In this document: piece after piece, positions 46,426 through 58,733 of the stretch
Layout: each line of letters opens with the position of its first letter
Numbering within the stretch: position 1 is the stretch's first letter
Source: Rotaria macrura
Lineage: Eukaryota > Rotifera > Eurotatoria > Philodinida > Philodinidae
Length of the DNA: 64,000 nucleotides
NCBI GenBank assembly: GCA_900239685.1
Contig: OENT01000440.1
Coordinates: 8,351 to 72,350 of the forward strand
Direction: 5' to 3'
Notes under the pieces: generated by a model
What the model was told of the DNA's origin: nothing
The model's input: only the letters and a program-made list of their open reading frames with translations
Databases searched by the model: none
Made by a program: the position numbers and the translations under genes

Positions 46426-48905
46426 CGGTTAACCGCTGTCGATGTTTAAATCAATTTGAATAAGCATTTTCTCCTTTCAGACCACCCATCGTCTACACTC
46501 GATAGGAGACCGACGATTAACTTTCTGTCATCGCTTGACAACTAAACGATTTCGATGAATGAGAAAAAACGAATTTTCTGCGTCCTCTGTTTCATCAACG
46601 ACTTGACTCCGATGCCTAACAGCGACTCGATTCGTCGGCTTCTTTTTAACTTCATTTGCTTTTGATTTGCTCGTTGTTTGAAACACTCCGTCAGTCTATT
46701 GTCAGTCGACAAAACAAAACAGTGCTGGTGGAAGATGCTTCTCGGACGGTTTCTTGTCAAATCTAGCTGTTAAAAGAGATCTCCCATCGATTGCAACAAC
46801 AACAAGATCTAAATCGAACTCAACTGATCTCTTCATGTGCCGCGTATTCATCCTGACTCCGCGCTGCTCTTCACACAATGAACAGTTCTCCGGTTCACTT
46901 GTCGACAGGCAATCTTACAAGGGAACATCTTTCATCGAGCCGAGAATTTTATTTGACGCTATCAAAGAAACGTGCGTCCCCTAGTCGATTGAAATTTGTT
47001 TTCTCCCATCTCAATGTCAATGTATCAATGGCCGATGAGTTACTCGTTTTACACAAACTATTCAAATGTTACTTTTCCGAAAAAAGCACTGAATTAAATT
47101 TGAAAAACAAACACAAAACTATATTCCAAGTTTGGAGACCGACGGGCTAAACTAACTTGTACCGATTTCGAATCGATCACGCCGTGTTTTTCTACGATAA
47201 GTGACGTCCAATTTCATGTATGAATTCGAAGACGTCGTTCCGCCAAACAGAAAGACGCGCAACTCCCCAGATGACGTCGTACTCAGAACAAGGGGTTCAT
47301 ACTCGTAGTGCAAGTCGATATTCACGCCGAGAGTGTCAATGACAGGCTGTACATCGGCTATTCAGATTGTCACAAGCGGTGTAAAATCAGTTTCATTTTG
47401 CATAAGATTTTCAAGCGTAGTCTGTCATCACCGATGAAAGAATGTGTTTCATCGGAGCGGAAATAACATGATTTCAAACGGCTTCTCTCCACTAGAAAGA
47501 TGAGCTCTATTTGAACCCTTTNTTAGTCTCACAGGCAGATTCGTAGCAGGTTTATCAAAGAAGTGGCAGCACATTCACAAAAACTAGATTTGGTGCCCCT
47601 AAATTTGAATCCAACCTCGAACGTTGTTCTAGATAAATTAGTTTTTCAATTAGAAAACGTTTACATTCACGAATCTATCTGCTAACCAGCAAGTGACCAG
47701 AGAAGTTTCGTCAGTTTCAAAAGTTCGAGAGCTGTTGCTTCCGTATACGAGAAAGCCGTGTGTCATCGAACCTTGGATCGATTTTCTATGCTAACTGTCA
47801 AGCAGACAAATCAATAGGTTTGTACAAACATCAAAACGAGCTTTGGCAATAAACTTGCAGATCTCAAATCAGCGCCTGCATGGCCACATCAAAATCAGAG
47901 AGAACGTCGTGTGACACTGCAAGATCTTACACGAATCCTACAGTGAAAATCGATATAAGATTTGTGAGAGCACAAGATTTTCTGCGATTTCAGCTGATCT
48001 TATAGAAGAGTCAAACGACGTAAACAAGTGAGCTGATGCTTAGAGATTCGATGGGGGGTACGCGTTTAATTGAGTCTATACTCGGCAATGGAGAATAGGT
48101 AAGGAAATGCTTTTATTCACACATTGTTCGGACAATTTCGACGAGTGAAGTTCGTTTTCAGAGAATTCGTTGTGACAGAAATAATCGTCAAATTCTACCG
48201 AGGTGAAAATCTCTGTGTCCGCGCAATTTTCTTTTGGGTGCCGAACGAGATCGAGGGAACTTAAACACTAGTTCAGTCACTTGGTTTCCTATGAAGCACA
48301 GCAAATTGCTCAGGTGACTACGATTCTTGGATCGGGCGTTTTTCTAAAGGTTGACGAGTGAAAATCACGAAAACGAACGAAACTTTTCTGCAGTTGTGAA
48401 TGGAGGGGCGTCTTCCTCTCCGCCGGCTGCACACTCGTGAAAGCCTTGACTAGGAGAAAGAACTGATCCGACAGCTAACCGAAGTTAAGTAAACGAAAGA
48501 TTTCGACATCGATCGATGTCCAGTTACCAAATGCGTCAACTCTCAAACAATAATGATCGTCCGTGTTTGGTTTGAAGTTCGGCTAACTCGTTTGATCAGG
48601 TGATTTGCTTTCACGGGGCTACAGGTGAAAAAGACAAGAGACGAAGATTCTTCGCGTGGATTCCTCGTAAAATGACTTTCATTCAGTCAACGAGACGATT
48701 TCACATCGATTCGTTCATGCTTATTTACGTTCAATTGACAAAAGCAAGACAAACGCAGAGTGGAAGATGAATGAGAAAATCGAAAAAGAACAAGTTAACT
48801 AACGCTGGTTTAATGAGCAAGGCGATTTGAACGTTCGACAAAACCAAATAACCGAATGAAAGGGAACTAAATCAATCTGAGGAGAATGATGATAATAAAC
48901 AAGTG
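46426..48905. other. Intergenic, no gene seen
   Basis: Short frames only. One undetermined base (N) at 47,522. The distal part near 48,905 is the likely 3' UTR of the minus-strand ABC transporter. Confidence 0.45.
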
Positions 48906-51900
48906 TCACAATTGATAGTTGTCAGATTTCGCAGTCTTCTCCCGACGACGTTCGCACGAGAATGAACTTCGAATTGAAGGACCAATGTGAGTGAAACGAA
49001 ATCGAGCTTTAGAACGATATTCCGACTTGCCGTATAAGCATAAAAAGGTTATGAAACGCAAGAGAAATCCAATGAAAATCAGCCAAAAATTAGGATTTTC
49101 ATTATCATTATAGGAATATCTAATATTGAGAGCCGAGACTTGAGTTGACCATATGTGAGGGGAGCTGCCGTCGAGCGCTTTGTCATAATAAGATGCTTCT
49201 TCACGAAATAATAAACGTTGAATGTGTCGGGCAAACGAAAGAGTAACGATGAATTTTCCCTGACCGAGTTCGTCTTTCGTCGGACTAAAGCCCGATAATA
49301 AACATGAGAGAAGAGCAGCGATTGTCCCGGCTAAGTATGCGTATTCGGTGCGACTGAATATAACGGAAGTCAATTGTCCAATGCCGGAGCAGACAAACGA
49401 CATCAGTATCATTATACCGAGATAAAAGGAGAACGGCGCACGAGGAACAACTTCAACGTAGAGCAAGCTCAAATATAATAACGGATAGAATATCATTCGA
49501 ATAATATCGACCAAACTCTTCGCTAGCCAATACTGAAATGGGTGAAAGTTAGTTCGGCTTTCTCGCTCAAATGTATTGTTTGTCACCTCAACGCCGAACA
49601 AACGTTGACTCGATATGCACGTTAAAATGCCAAATGACAGACTTATCAAAAAGAAGATCGTTGGCAAAGTGACCAAGTTACATTCAGCTTGTAATGCGTT
49701 TTCATACAAATAGCCGACGCAAGTACCCAACAGGTAATAGGCAAACATGTACGCTGCTTCGGCGACAGCACCACGCAGATAGGTTTGTTTCATTGAGCGA
49801 GAAAAAACATAAACAAAGGGTAAAAACCATCTTTTCGTCCATGACGGCATTGTCAATGGCTGGCTCGTGACTTTATTCTTTACTGAATGATTTTCGATGA
49901 ACTCGGGAGCTTTGGTTAGCATAATAAAACACGTATCACAATCGTTGTGTCGATCAGCCGGGGCTTGATTCTCGCCCGAGAAGATCTTTTTCATCAGGTG
50001 TGTTTTAGCTTTAGCCCGGGGACCTTGATAAGCCAAACAACAGTAGGGCGTTAAGAAGAAAATATCGTCGATTTTCTCAAATAGCTCTTGACTCGGTTGA
50101 TGAATGACCATGATTATCGAGACTGGTCCGGCTTTGCTAAATTTAATTAGTTGCAATAAATCGAACAGATTGTCGCATGAGACCGTGTCTAAGCCTGATG
50201 TTGGCTCGTCTAGAAGAAGAACTTTGGGACACGCGGCTATTTCCATGGCAACATTCACTCGTTTTCGTTGACCTAAATTCATTTCAATTCAATTCATCGG
50301 CTCATTCGAAACCTATTTTCAACCGATCGATTTCAGACTAGAACGCTGATCGGAATACGACCGGCAAGAAGGTGACCTTCATCGATTCGAGTCGACTAAC
50401 GCTAGTCTCGTTTCGATTCAATTTTAACTTTACCGTTCCCAATCGAATCTATTCTCAGCATCTCCTTCTGCACATTTCAACTGAGACGAGAACTCGTTTT
50501 CTATTTGAGTTTTCGCTCAAGAAACCCGCTATCTTCCTCAAACATTGATCGAAACCGGTTTCACTTTCCTTTCCGGCTGCATTCGTCGTCACAAATACAA
50601 ACACTTATTCGATCACTTTCCATTCCCTTTTTGCGCTCTCGCCGCCTTCGGGACGCGACATTCGATTGCTGTTGACTAACTCTGAGTCGGCCTTATCCCA
50701 AGAACGACTCTAATCGTTCTCGAATTTTCGATCTAACTGAAGAAAAGCAGTGGAACTGAAATCATCTTGTTCAATCAGTGCTCAACCGAGTTTTTGACTG
50801 TTTATTCGAGATGAAGTCAATCCTTTCACTTCTAGATGCCTCATTTATTTACCTCCGGATAGAGTTTTCGTCATGCTGTTGCGAACGAACTCGAGATCCA
50901 ACTTTTTGATAACGAATAAAACGTCATTTTCAATGATTCGATCGGCATCGTCGAGACGTCGTGCTCTTGCAGAATAGAAGATTGTTTCGAAAACGGTCAA
51001 ATCGTCGTGCATTATATCTGCTTGCGGCACGTAAGCAACATAGTCGGTGAGAATATTACTCAAGGGTTCATGTTCAGCGAATTTGATGTGACCACCATCA
51101 TGCAATCTTCGTCGGCCGTGTATCGTTTCTAGCAAACTACTTTTCCCGCAACCAGAACCGCCCATTAAGGCGGTCAATCGTCCAGCGGTTATTCGACCCG
51201 TAAAGCCTCGATTTCTTTCCAGATCGAAACGCGTCACATTTCTCAGTCGAGCTTTGTCAAGATAAATATTCAACTGAAATGTCGAGCCCGATTTCGATTT
51301 CGGATTCGATTGCTTTTTGAAATAGTCGCTCACTGTCAACGTCTCGTCGAAGTTCTTTTGCTTAAAAATATTCTTTTTCAAGACAAGCCATTGAAGCACT
51401 TCAACAGCGAAGACAAATATGAGAATAATGACAACAACAGCGATGGTTACGTCGGTTATGAGACGTTGCCGTCGGGCTCGTCCATTCAAACAGACAAAGT
51501 TTAACGGACAAGGTAGAGCTTTTTCAACACCCGTTGGACAAAACCTCGTACTATCTGTGCATGCTTCCTTCTCCGCCGGTGTTGGACAAAAGGATTGGGC
51601 TGGACAATATCCTTCGAATGTTGATCCACCACACCCGTAGATTTCGTAAGCTTTCTCTTGAAATGTTGGACAAGGACTTGGATTTTTACAGGTGCCATTG
51701 TTGGCAATCAATTGGCCAGGACAATATGAACCGGCTCGACACGGAATCATACAAAGTTGTCCTTCAGGACAAAAGAAACCAGGACAACATGCATAATGAG
51801 CACGATCGTCATCTGCTGTAAAGAATCCAGCTTGACACGCTTCATTGTTCTTTCCGCATTGTGCAAAATTATAGAGTCTAACCACTGCCCCCGCATGATC

Positions 51901-52344
51901 TTGATAAAAAGCTCCGATCGTTTCTTGGGGACAAGTTTTGTCACTTAAAAACAGACTGGCAGAACAGCGTGCACCCGGTGAACATGCCGGATTGAAACTC
52001 CATTGCTCTTGACTATAACTCGGTTGACATATTAAACACGATAAATTATAATTCGAATAACTGTCGTTTATTTTATAACACGATGTGCCGATGAAACATG
52101 AGTCATTGTATGTCTTACAGTTACTATTCGTATCCAAATATTGGCAAGACTCATTGCACAGGCTCGCGCGTGATTCTCGTTCGACTATTCGAGATGTTCT
52201 TTCAGTTCGATAATCAGGCGGAGTCAACGATGCAGACCTCGCATCGACTTGCCGAATCGACCAAATTAAGAAAACAAAACACAGCAGAATCTTACGCAAG
52301 ATACTTTCGTTTAAATATTGACGGCGAAATCGTCCTTCATCCAT
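48906..52344 (-). CDS. ABCG: ABCG half-transporter with Cys-rich ectodomain, two exons
   Basis: Exon 1 runs 52,344 to 50,853 and exon 2 runs 50,272 to 48,906, giving 952 residues. The donor GGAG|GTAAAT and acceptor AATTTAG|GTCAAC join Gly498 so that the ABC signature LSGGQRKRVN is restored. Order of parts: signal peptide/anchor (about 14-36); extracellular region with some 30 Cys in CPxG/C..C repeats (about 63-285); a transmembrane helix (about 297-320); the nucleotide-binding domain; then ABCG-type transmembrane segments to the end. The NBD has Walker A GGSGCGKSS (395-403), Q-loop VPQAD (439-443), Walker B VLLLDEP (515-521) and H-loop His555. This is the Adp1/plant ABCG24-28 architecture rather than the white/ABCG2 one. 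It must dimerise to work. The substrate is unknown. I start at ATG 52,344 because the open frame upstream has no other ATG. Confidence 0.92.
50273..50852 (-). other. Intron (580 bp) of the ABCG gene
   Basis: Lies exactly within the codon for the second Gly of LSGGQ. It contains no open frame of note. Confidence 0.85.
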
Positions 52345-55037
52345 GCTAATCGAAGGAGAGACTGAGAAAGAGCACAAACTTCAACGTAACCAAGTATAAC
52401 AAACAATAGAGTGGGGGCGATGATAAGATAAAAATGATTTCTTTGTATTTCTTTATCAGAAGAGACCTTCGTCTCTCGTCAATTTTTCAACGGCTAACGT
52501 GTTTCTCTGTCTTCTCAAGGATTTCATCGAAGCTGTTCTCACTAGAACATCTCAGTCAATTCCGTCTTAGAGGAAACACTTTCTAAGGCTTCACGGAAAT
52601 CGAACGTGTTCTCTTCGTGAACATTTCGACTGATTCAAATCATCGAACTGTTCAACCGGATGTTTTATCGAGCCAGAAATCGTGCGTGATTTGTTAGTCA
52701 CCAGAGATCTTTCTCTGAACAAGGATTATTTTCGGTTGACTTTTCTCTGCCAATCTTGTTTGGTCTTTTCTGCTGAAAACAAAGCGCCTTTTCCAGTCGA
52801 GTCTTAACCAGTCCCTTATCATAGTTCGTCACTGGCAAGTCAAATAGTTAGTCACAGTTCGAAATCTCGCCTGACTAAAGTCTAAACTCGACAAAACTCA
52901 ACATCAACTGTTGCCGACGTACTGTTGAAGACGAGAATGAAAATTCGAATCTTTGTCCGAGAGCGACGGTTCTACGCACGGCCTTTCTTCTTCGTCAACG
53001 ATTCTCAATTCTGTTCTTCGACTGTTGTCAATCATCTACGAACATGTTCGATGGACAAATGAGAATTATTGAGAAGACGATCTCTTGAACGAGCAACTAT
53101 ACAGATGAATGCTAAAAATGAGTTGTTTCAGCATCGGCGAGAATTCTTCTCCTCTTACTTGTTGACAGTGTCGAAGCTGTCGCCGATGCTCTTGTCACTG
53201 AGTCTGAGAATAAGCCACCGATATCTCACAACAGACTGCCGTTTCTACTTACAGTTTATCACTAAGACCTCTCTATCTCACCTCATGTTTTCTTGTAAGA
53301 TTTTTGCTCATTCAACGAGTTTCCTTCAATGTATTATACTCGATCGATTGTCCCGTCGCCGAAACTTCGGTCTGCTCATAGACAGGCGGTGTTTTGCTTC
53401 AGAGTTGCCAAGCTCGACTCAAATTCTTGTCCAGAAGAGAACGTCAACGATCTTCGATTGAATCTATGTGGATCCTTTCGCAGTGTTCACGTTTTTCGAG
53501 GCCGATTAGGAAAACATTTCCCATTAAGACAATGCAAAAGGTTTGACTTGACAAATAAACATGCGAAAGCGATGAGACAAATAATCTCGATTATCAAGTC
53601 CACCGTTTTCTCAACGTTGCTTTATTAAATCGTTGAGTCTTCAGCAAATCTCTTCGATGGCTTTCGTCCGGAATCATGTTAAATGATGCTTGCAATTCTC
53701 GCTTGAATCTGAGTCTTAGTCATCGGATATTCGTCTGGTGCTCTCGTGAATAAGTTGAAATTCTTCTTTTTGCTCGAGTTCGGGAAGAAGCTGCTTCGTG
53801 TGAGAGAATTTTCTCCGAGGCGAATCAGAGCGAGAGGATGGGCACCTGCTGCAGCACTTGTCAAGCATTGCTTTGAACTCATATTATTCAGAAATAGCCC
53901 GTGCCTTCCCCGTACTTTCATCGCTCTATGATAACAAGACTAAGCTGTTCAATCAGTTATCTCTCGTCGGGTTCGATTATTGTTGCCCCAATACATTTTA
54001 TCTTCTCTTCTCGTATCAAAATAAAAACAACGTTAACATTCACTATCCAATGGAATCTGTTGGATCTGCTCGTTTCCTACCGTTTTGCCCATTTGCTGGC
54101 TAATCTATGTCAGAAAACAAACAAACAAGAAAGCCAAAGCCGACTTACCGATGCGATTAGGATCACAATCGGCGTTCTTTCCCCTCGTATATTGGGAAGT
54201 CAATTTAGTTGTGGCATTTCTATGAACCGATGGATTTCTCAAGTCGAAATCGAAATCGAATTATTTTATTGTTGTCACTGGTTGAATGTTGTGCGGGAAC
54301 AAAAATGAATTTCTCAATCGATTTTCTAGATAGCGACTGACATTTTTGATAAGCGACTCTTCTCGAAAAGATTCTATTTTGTGAAAATCTTCGCTTCCGA
54401 ATCTCTTCCATTGACCAGCCACGAATCGGTGAAGAGAAACTCTCACGGTTGATAACGCTTAGCGTTATTCAGGCGCTACGTATTCCTCCATTGTTTGTTC
54501 AATATTGACCTATTCAGTTGAAACTAATAAACGAAAGTGAAAACTTTTCAAGACCTACTGCCGTATCTTGTTTTCCTCTCTCAGAGATTCTTGCCGACGA
54601 AGTAGTATCTCTCCTCGATGGCCTTCTCAAGATCGAAAATATTTCATTTGTTTTTATTGCGATGAATTCTCGGTGGTTTTCATTGAAGTGACTGAATCGA
54701 ATATCTGTGTCGACCATAATAAAAGAATCGAGTGGAAAATAAGTGAGACTGCTTGAAGAGAAGCGAGCAAGGATAACGAGGGAAAGCGACTTTGTGCGAG
54801 TTGATTCTATCTATTTATTTTTAAAATAAAACAACAGACAAGCTGAATGAAGGAAAGAGACTAAAGGAAAAGAATTCAATGATGATTCATCTCGAAGAAC
54901 AACCTATGAACGCCAGCAATCGATAGTGATCGAAATAAATCAAGATTTGAACAAATAATTCTAGAAGATCGATAAAAAAGCAAAAGTGTTCGTCTATTGT
55001 TTTGAGTTGTCGCATCGTCCGTCGAGTCGAAGTTCGT
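52345..55037. other. Intergenic, no confident gene
   Basis: Includes the presumed promoter of the ABCG gene and the 3' flank of the aldolase gene. Frames of up to 135 codons (53,069-53,461 and 53,901-54,308) have no motif. Their Ser/Arg/Phe-rich composition reflects the local TCG/TTC-rich sequence, so they are not called. Confidence 0.4.
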
Positions 55038-58000
55038 TTATAATGAATTCGTCGAACCTAAATCATTGAATGCTTCTTGAACTCGTTTCTTCATCGATAA
55101 TTCAGCTTCGCGCAGCCAGACTCGAGGATCGTAAAATTTCTTGTTCGGCTTCTCTTCGGCATCGAGAACGCCCTGGAGTCGCGACTCGTTTTTCTTGTAG
55201 TACTTCAGAACTCCCTCCCAGTAGGCATATTGAGTGTCGGTATCGATGTTCATTTTAACGACGCCATTTTCAACGGCCGTTTTTATTTCTTCTTTGGTCG
55301 AACCTGAACCCCCGTGAAAGACGAGAAACACGGGATGATTATCGGCCGTGTTCAGTTTTTCCTTGACATAAGCTTGGTGTTTAGCCAATAGTTCCGGGTG
55401 AAGTCGGACATTGCCCGGCTTATAAACACCGTGAACATTGCCGAAGGCAGCAGCGATCGAAAAATGATTGGCTATGGGTGAAAGTTCTCGATAAATATCC
55501 CAGATGTCTTCTGGTTGCGTGTAAAGCGAAGCATTGTCGACACCGGTATTATCGACTCCGTCTTCTTCTCCACCTGTTATGCCGATTTCCATTTCCAACC
55601 AAATCTTCATTGGAGCCATTTGCTTAAGGTATTTTTTACACGCTTCGATATTGTGTTCCTTCGGCTCTTCAGAGAAATCAATCATATGAGAACTAAATAA
55701 AGGTTCGCCATGTTGTTTAAAATAAGCTTCATCTGCTTCGAGCATTCCAACAAACCTAAAACATTCACTCAGTTCATTTCGGTCATTTAAAATCGTTCGC
55801 GAGGCGTTGTTCAACATCGGCCTCTCGGCTTATTCCACCTTTAGCACTTAAAACTCGATTAGGATCTTTGCCCAGTTGGTCGCTCGTCAGACATTTTATC
55901 GATTTTATATTTACACAGTTTTCTCCTCGACTTCGCCTCGCTCAACTCGATTGCTGTGAAATTCTCTTTCACTTCGTTCTCAAAGATCGAATCTCGAATA
56001 TGTTTTCTCTTATCCCATTTCGAACAACTTGAAAACGAAGCTGACGTTCTTCACCTTCGTCGATGATTCTCTTTTTAATAGTCACCCAAATAGAAATGTT
56101 TCAATGCATAATGGACGCTTGTTAATCGACCCTTGAAATCGTTCGATCGAACAATATTTATTCTAGAGCGACTGCAACCCAGCTTTTATGCAATCGTTTT
56201 AACTCGACTTGAAAGCAATTCTTTCGCCCAAGAAATGAATTGGTGGAATGATTCATCTGACAACCGATTTCGCTCGGAAAAACGGAAGACTGTTGTCGTC
56301 AGTAGGCCTATCAGTCAATATTTATCAAGGTTCTCTTTCTTGTCTGCGAGATTGTTCTAAAAACAAAAAGATGAGCAGTGTTCAACACTGGAGATGATTT
56401 GATTTGATAGGAGAAGTGAAGTGTGGACCTGCGATTTGTTTCTCTTCAGTTAAACCTAACAACTATCATAGAAACCATGCTCTTCGTTTTCATTGTGACC
56501 GCCTGAAAAACCTGCGGAAGAATATCGATGTTGCTTTATTCTACGAGTCTAGTCGAGATTTCCATGCCTCGATAGAATGTCTCTCGTTGTCTTGAGATAG
56601 AAACACCTTCATGTCTTAGCTGTCGCTTGCGTTGCTCATGAAAAATCTTCTTTCGACTCCGAAAATAGTTCGTCTAGATCGATCGTCTCTTAGTATTTCA
56701 ATTCTACACTAATTCTGGACGATGTTTTTTTTATTTTCATGTTTCGATAAGTTTTCTCTCTCTCATAGAAATCGCCTATCCCGATGAAATTCGATTCCGA
56801 ATGCTCACTGAACATCAGAGAATACTGGATCAGACGTTGAAGTACGCGTTCGACTGTCTATCTAGTGTTCGTGTGCGTTTCTCTCAAGGTTTACTTTGCT
56901 TTTTCTTTCATCTCTCTCGATGATAACCTGCGAACGAGAAATCAATCTAAAATCCATTCGTCAATGTGAACTTAATTATATTCGACAGTCGTCTTGTTCA
57001 ACTTTATTGATGCAGAATATCATCGATAGGAGTCTCTCAACGTACAGCATGTAAAGCTAAAGGATTCTATCAGCAAGATTTTCGCATAGAAAATACGAAG
57101 AAAATACAGACGGGCCGTTCCTCGTCAACGTTTGAAGAGACTAGTTTCGAAAAGATGTTTTATTGTAGTCGTTTAGTTTTGTTAACATTGCATTTTCAGA
57201 TCGTCGTCTTTTAGAACGAACGGAGGTGAAAAACGACTTTTCAGTGAAAGAGTTCGATTCCTAAATGGAATTCTATTCGAGCAAAACTGTTCATATTTAT
57301 TTTCTCGATCGCTCGAGGCTAGGGACAATCGAGACTTTCTTGTTTGTCAAGGGAAGAGTGGAACGGACATTTCTCTCAATAGAGAGAGAGACGAGAAAAG
57401 TGTTGTTCGATGAACTGAATTCAGCGATGATTATCCCGGTTAAACGAACTGTGTTTCTTCGAAAGCCAAGCATCGAATAGAAATTGGAAACGAATCAGAT
57501 CGAATAAATAAATGCGATCGACCTAATCGCAGATATTTACTCGATTTGCTTCGTTGCGATGATTGTCGATGAAGATCTTTCGCCGATCACGGTAGATGAG
57601 TGCGGAGAAAGATCTAGGAAAAGCAAGGAGATGAAACAAACCATGGTTCTAATTTTTTGGCACAATGATCACTGTGAAGAATAACAGGCACGCCGTAAGC
57701 TTTGGCAACGCTTCGTAGATGGTGAGCTCCAGCAACAGCGCCTAGAATGCTCGCTGCTTGCCCATCATTGCTGAGGCCTTTTCCACCAAAAAATTGAGCT
57801 CCACCTTGAGATATTTGAATGATAACAGGTGATTTGGCGTCTCGAGCAGCTTCGAGGACAGAATTAATAGCCGATGACGACGTGACATTTATCGATGGGA
57901 TTGCAAAATGATGTTCTTTAGCATACGTAAATAATTTCAAAACATTGTCGCCAGTTAAAACACCTGAAAGATTTTCGGCGTCTTTATCAATCTGAATTTA

Positions 58001-58043
58001 TTCAACGAAACGAACCTGCTGGAACAACGTCGAGTACACCCAT
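55038..58043 (-). CDS. fba: Class II (zinc) fructose-1,6-bisphosphate aldolase, three exons
   Basis: Exons 58,043-58,016, 57,963-57,642 and 55,755-55,038 are joined by introns of 52 and 1,886 bp. The total of 1,068 nt gives 355 residues, close to the bacterial FbaA length (359). The enzyme cleaves fructose-1,6-bisphosphate to DHAP and glyceraldehyde-3-phosphate in glycolysis and gluconeogenesis. Key residues are visible and line up with E. coli FbaA: Ser61 (SQGGAQ), Asp108 and zinc ligand His109 (HSDHCAKK), Glu173, His225 (FGNVHGVYKPGN) and His264 (FHGGSGST), plus the NIDTDTQ phosphate loop (286-292). The joined first exon gives MGVLDVVPAGVLTGDN, the expected N-terminus. Animals normally use the unrelated class I enzyme, so this gene is likely of fungal, protist or bacterial descent. 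Its introns show that it is established in a eukaryotic genome. Confidence 0.95.
55756..57641 (-). other. Long intron (1,886 bp) of the aldolase gene
   Basis: Bounded by G|GTTTGT at 57,642/57,641 and TTAG at 55,757-55,756. Both edges carry GTTTGT, so the precise cut could shift, but the reading frame does not. No nested gene or transposon ends are seen. Confidence 0.8.
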
Positions 58044-58695
58044 GATTTGCTGATTTTATTCCTTTTCAAATATCTAGAAATAACGAAAACAATTAGCAAA
58101 AACATTCGCACTCTACTTAAACCGAGTTGATAACCCGTCTTCTCTTGCTCATTCTGTTTCTCGCTCTCGACTCGGTCGACAGTACAAACTATACTTGCCA
58201 CTGCTTTTCTTCCTTCGTTCCTATTTCTAGCCGAAGACAAATGAATGAAAACAAAAGCAACAAACTCCATTGCAAGCCGACGTGGACTTTCAACTTTGTC
58301 GAAAGTCGCTCGCGACAATAAAAGCACGTCGAGCGAGAAACAACACTTGACGCTTCTTCTTTTTCTACTCGCCATCATCTTCTTCCGACCACGAATGAGT
58401 AAATAAACAACTGCGCCAACAAATAAGTGAATAAACGAGATCGATCGTTTCAATCTAAAAACAAACGAGACAAGAAGAAAATTAATCGAGGCAGTTCGCT
58501 TTTATTTCGAGCGGCATGTTTTTCTTCGTAAGATAATCCACGTGAAAAAGTCTCGATTAGATACGGATAATAAGCAGGCATCGTCGAACTTGTTTGGAAA
58601 CGTCTATTGAGAAGAAAATGGCCTCATGCAACCGAAGCATAATCGAGAATGCGAAGAGAAAAAAGCGACTTAGACCTATATCGACGTCGACATCA

Positions 58696-58733
<38 letters not shown>

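Noticed and set aside
53069-54308. Frames of 130 and 135 codons
   Set aside because: Overlapping frames on both strands, biased Ser/Arg/Phe composition from TCG/TTC-rich sequence, and no motifs.
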